A stretch of 64,000 nucleotides of DNA from Fimbriimonas planktonicus (GTDB taxonomy: Bacteria; Armatimonadota; Fimbriimonadia; Fimbriimonadales; Fimbriimonadaceae): assembly GCA_965234685.1 (NCBI GenBank), contig OZ248539.1:248001-312000 (forward strand), in the 5' to 3' direction. Shown piece by piece: positions 63,033 through 64,000 of the stretch. Both the position numbers and the translations under genes were made by a program. Each line of letters opens with the position of its first letter. Within the stretch, counting starts at the first letter, position 1. The notes under the pieces were generated by a model, which ran no database searches, had not been told where the DNA came from, and was given only the letters and a program-made list of their open reading frames with translations.

Positions 63033-63920
63033 TTAGGCTGATCGATCTCTCGGGTCCGCAAGGGCCCGGAGACCGTCGCCCACGAAGTTGAGTGCAAAGA
63101 TCGTCATGCTCAACATCGCACAGGGCCAGATCAGAAGAACTGGGTAGCTGTTCATGTTGAGGCGCGCGCCATTGATCATGCCGCCCCAGCTGGGCTGCGG
63201 CTCTTGAACACCGATTCCCAAGAAGCTGAGGGTGCTTTCGGCGAGGATGGTGCCGGCGAGGTCGATCATCGAATACGCCAAGAGAATCCCTGTGATTTGC
63301 GGCAAGATGTGCCGCGTGACGAGATAGAAATTGCTGGCGCCTGCTGCTTTCGCGGCGACCACGTACTCGCGGTCTTTAAGCGTTGCCACCTGCGACGCGA
63401 CAAGACGCGCAATGCTGGGCCAGGCGGTCACGGAAAGGGCGAAAATCACGGGTCCCATGCCAAGCCCGGCCACGCTGACGATAAGGATCGCGAGCAGGAT
63501 GTCTGGGAAAGCGAACATGCCGTCGGTGAACCGCATCAGCGGATTCCGAATCCACTTCGGCGCGAGCACGCCGAGTACCCCGACGGTGATTCCGACGAGA
63601 AGAGCAATCAGCTGAACCGAGAGCCCGACGGTGAGCGACACTCGGGCGCCCTCCGCGAGTCGAGCCACGATGTCTCGCCGAAGCTCATCGGTGCCAAGAA
63701 TGGCGGCCCCGCCAGCCGGAGCGAACGGGCTTGAACTCACCGGATCAAGGACCGCGTTATAAACCCGGATGTCAGGGTCAACGCCCTTGGCAACATCGCT
63801 AAGCTGCGCGTTTCGAATCATCGGGCCGAAGATCGCAAAGAGCAATAACAGCACCAAGTAAGCCGCGCCGAAGATGAGGCCAAGTCGCTTCTTCCGCGGG
63901 TTTTTGCTCTTGAGCTTCAT
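63033..63920 (-). CDS. dppC: Dipeptide/oligopeptide ABC transporter permease (DppC/OppC-like)
   Basis: Inner membrane permease of about 295 residues. It has a first helix (LGLIFGAAYLVLLLLFAIFG, in part), the LGTDELRRDIVARLAEGARVSL region typical of OppC/DppC, several helices, and the EAA loop EYVVAAKAAGASNFYLVTRHILPQ that docks on the ATPase. It ends ALNFVGDGLRALADPR. ATG 63920 overlaps the stop of the upstream permease gene; TTG 63923 is the alternative. Its substrate (dipeptide, oligopeptide or nickel) is not visible. Confidence 0.9.
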   Translation of the reverse strand: MKLKSKNPRKKRLGLIFGAAYLVLLLLFAIFGPMIRNAQLSDVAKGVDPDIRVYNAVLDPVSSSPFAPAGGAAILGTDELRRDIVARLAEGARVSLTVGLSVQLIALLVGITVGVLGVLAPKWIRNPLMRFTDGMFAFPDILLAILIVSVAGLGMGPVIFALSVTAWPSIARLVASQVATLKDREYVVAAKAAGASNFYLVTRHILPQITGILLAYSMIDLAGTILAESTLSFLGIGVQEPQPSWGGMINGARLNMNSYPVLLIWPCAMLSMTIFALNFVGDGLRALADPRDRSA

Positions 63921-64000
63921 CAAACTTGACTCTCCCGAATTCGTGGATCGAGGATGGGCAGGATGAGGTCAACGAAGAGGTTCAAAACGATGAAGATGGC
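63920..64000 (-). CDS. dppB: DppB-like ABC permease, partial at window edge
   Basis: Only the last 26 codons and stop are present. The reverse-strand translation ends IVLNLFVDLILPILDPRIRE, the usual C terminus of DppB/OppB permeases. Stop TGA overlaps the dppC ATG. The N-terminal part lies beyond base 64000. Confidence 0.85.
   Translation of the reverse strand, partial: AIFIVLNLFVDLILPILDPRIRESQV

Overview
The window looks like chromosomal DNA from a diderm (Gram-negative-type) bacterium of moderately high GC. A secretin, a TolC-family channel, many lipoproteins and an arabinose-5-phosphate isomerase point to an outer membrane, possibly with lipopolysaccharide. Glycine-rich secretin partners, giant secreted beta-propeller proteins and divergent paralogues of standard proteins would fit a lineage such as Armatimonadota (Fimbriimonadia-like). 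That placement is an inference from protein style, not a demonstrated assignment. I see no insertion sequence, prophage, CRISPR array or rRNA operon, and no gene-free stretch longer than about 300 bases.

Region 1 (1-26.3 kb) is a type IV pilus or type II secretion-like locus in two blocks. The first block has four prepilin-like genes in the order expected of a GspH/I/J/K or FimU/PilV/PilW/PilX set. They are followed by two giant secreted proteins (1587 and 2315 residues) where PilY1 is encoded in classical minor-pilin operons. After a hairpin and a sigma-70-like promoter, the second block encodes PilM, PilN, a PilO-like protein, a PilP-like lipoprotein, a short STN-domain protein with a long glycine-rich tail, and the secretin. 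The motor ATPases, platform protein and prepilin peptidase must lie elsewhere.

Region 2 (26.3-36.6 kb) starts after a strong terminator and is mostly housekeeping: aroK-aroB, a small membrane protein, a PASTA-domain pseudokinase, rpe, another small membrane protein and ribD. A glycine-zipper secreted protein, pdxT (reverse), arginase, kdsD, rpsR (reverse) and rplU-rpmA follow.

Region 3 (36.6-45.4 kb) is an efflux operon: AbrB-like regulator, TolC-like channel, lipoprotein membrane-fusion protein, an RND pump with an extra block of membrane segments, and a P1B-4-type metal ATPase.

Region 4 (45.4-64 kb) holds a DNRLRE-like secreted protein (reverse), mutS2-cdd, two paralogous lipoproteins, a cytochrome b/c fusion lacking the heme bH ligands (reverse), a membrane class III cyclase, an unknown gene, and an ECF sigma/anti-sigma pair. 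A tRNA-Trp (reverse), a predicted beta-barrel, a BtuF-like lipoprotein, mtnP, a HEAT-like secreted protein and a pseudoprotease/active pair of C-terminal processing proteases follow. The window ends in a reverse-strand dipeptide-type ABC permease pair, the second of which is cut by the edge.

Several genes lack a Shine-Dalgarno sequence but carry a -10-like hexamer 6-8 bases before the start codon, suggesting that leaderless transcripts coexist with SD-led ones. The best candidates for undescribed biology are the PilY1-position giant proteins, the single-b-heme cytochrome b/c fusion, the RND pump with four inserted helices, the PASTA pseudokinase beside rpe, and the dead/alive S41 protease pair.
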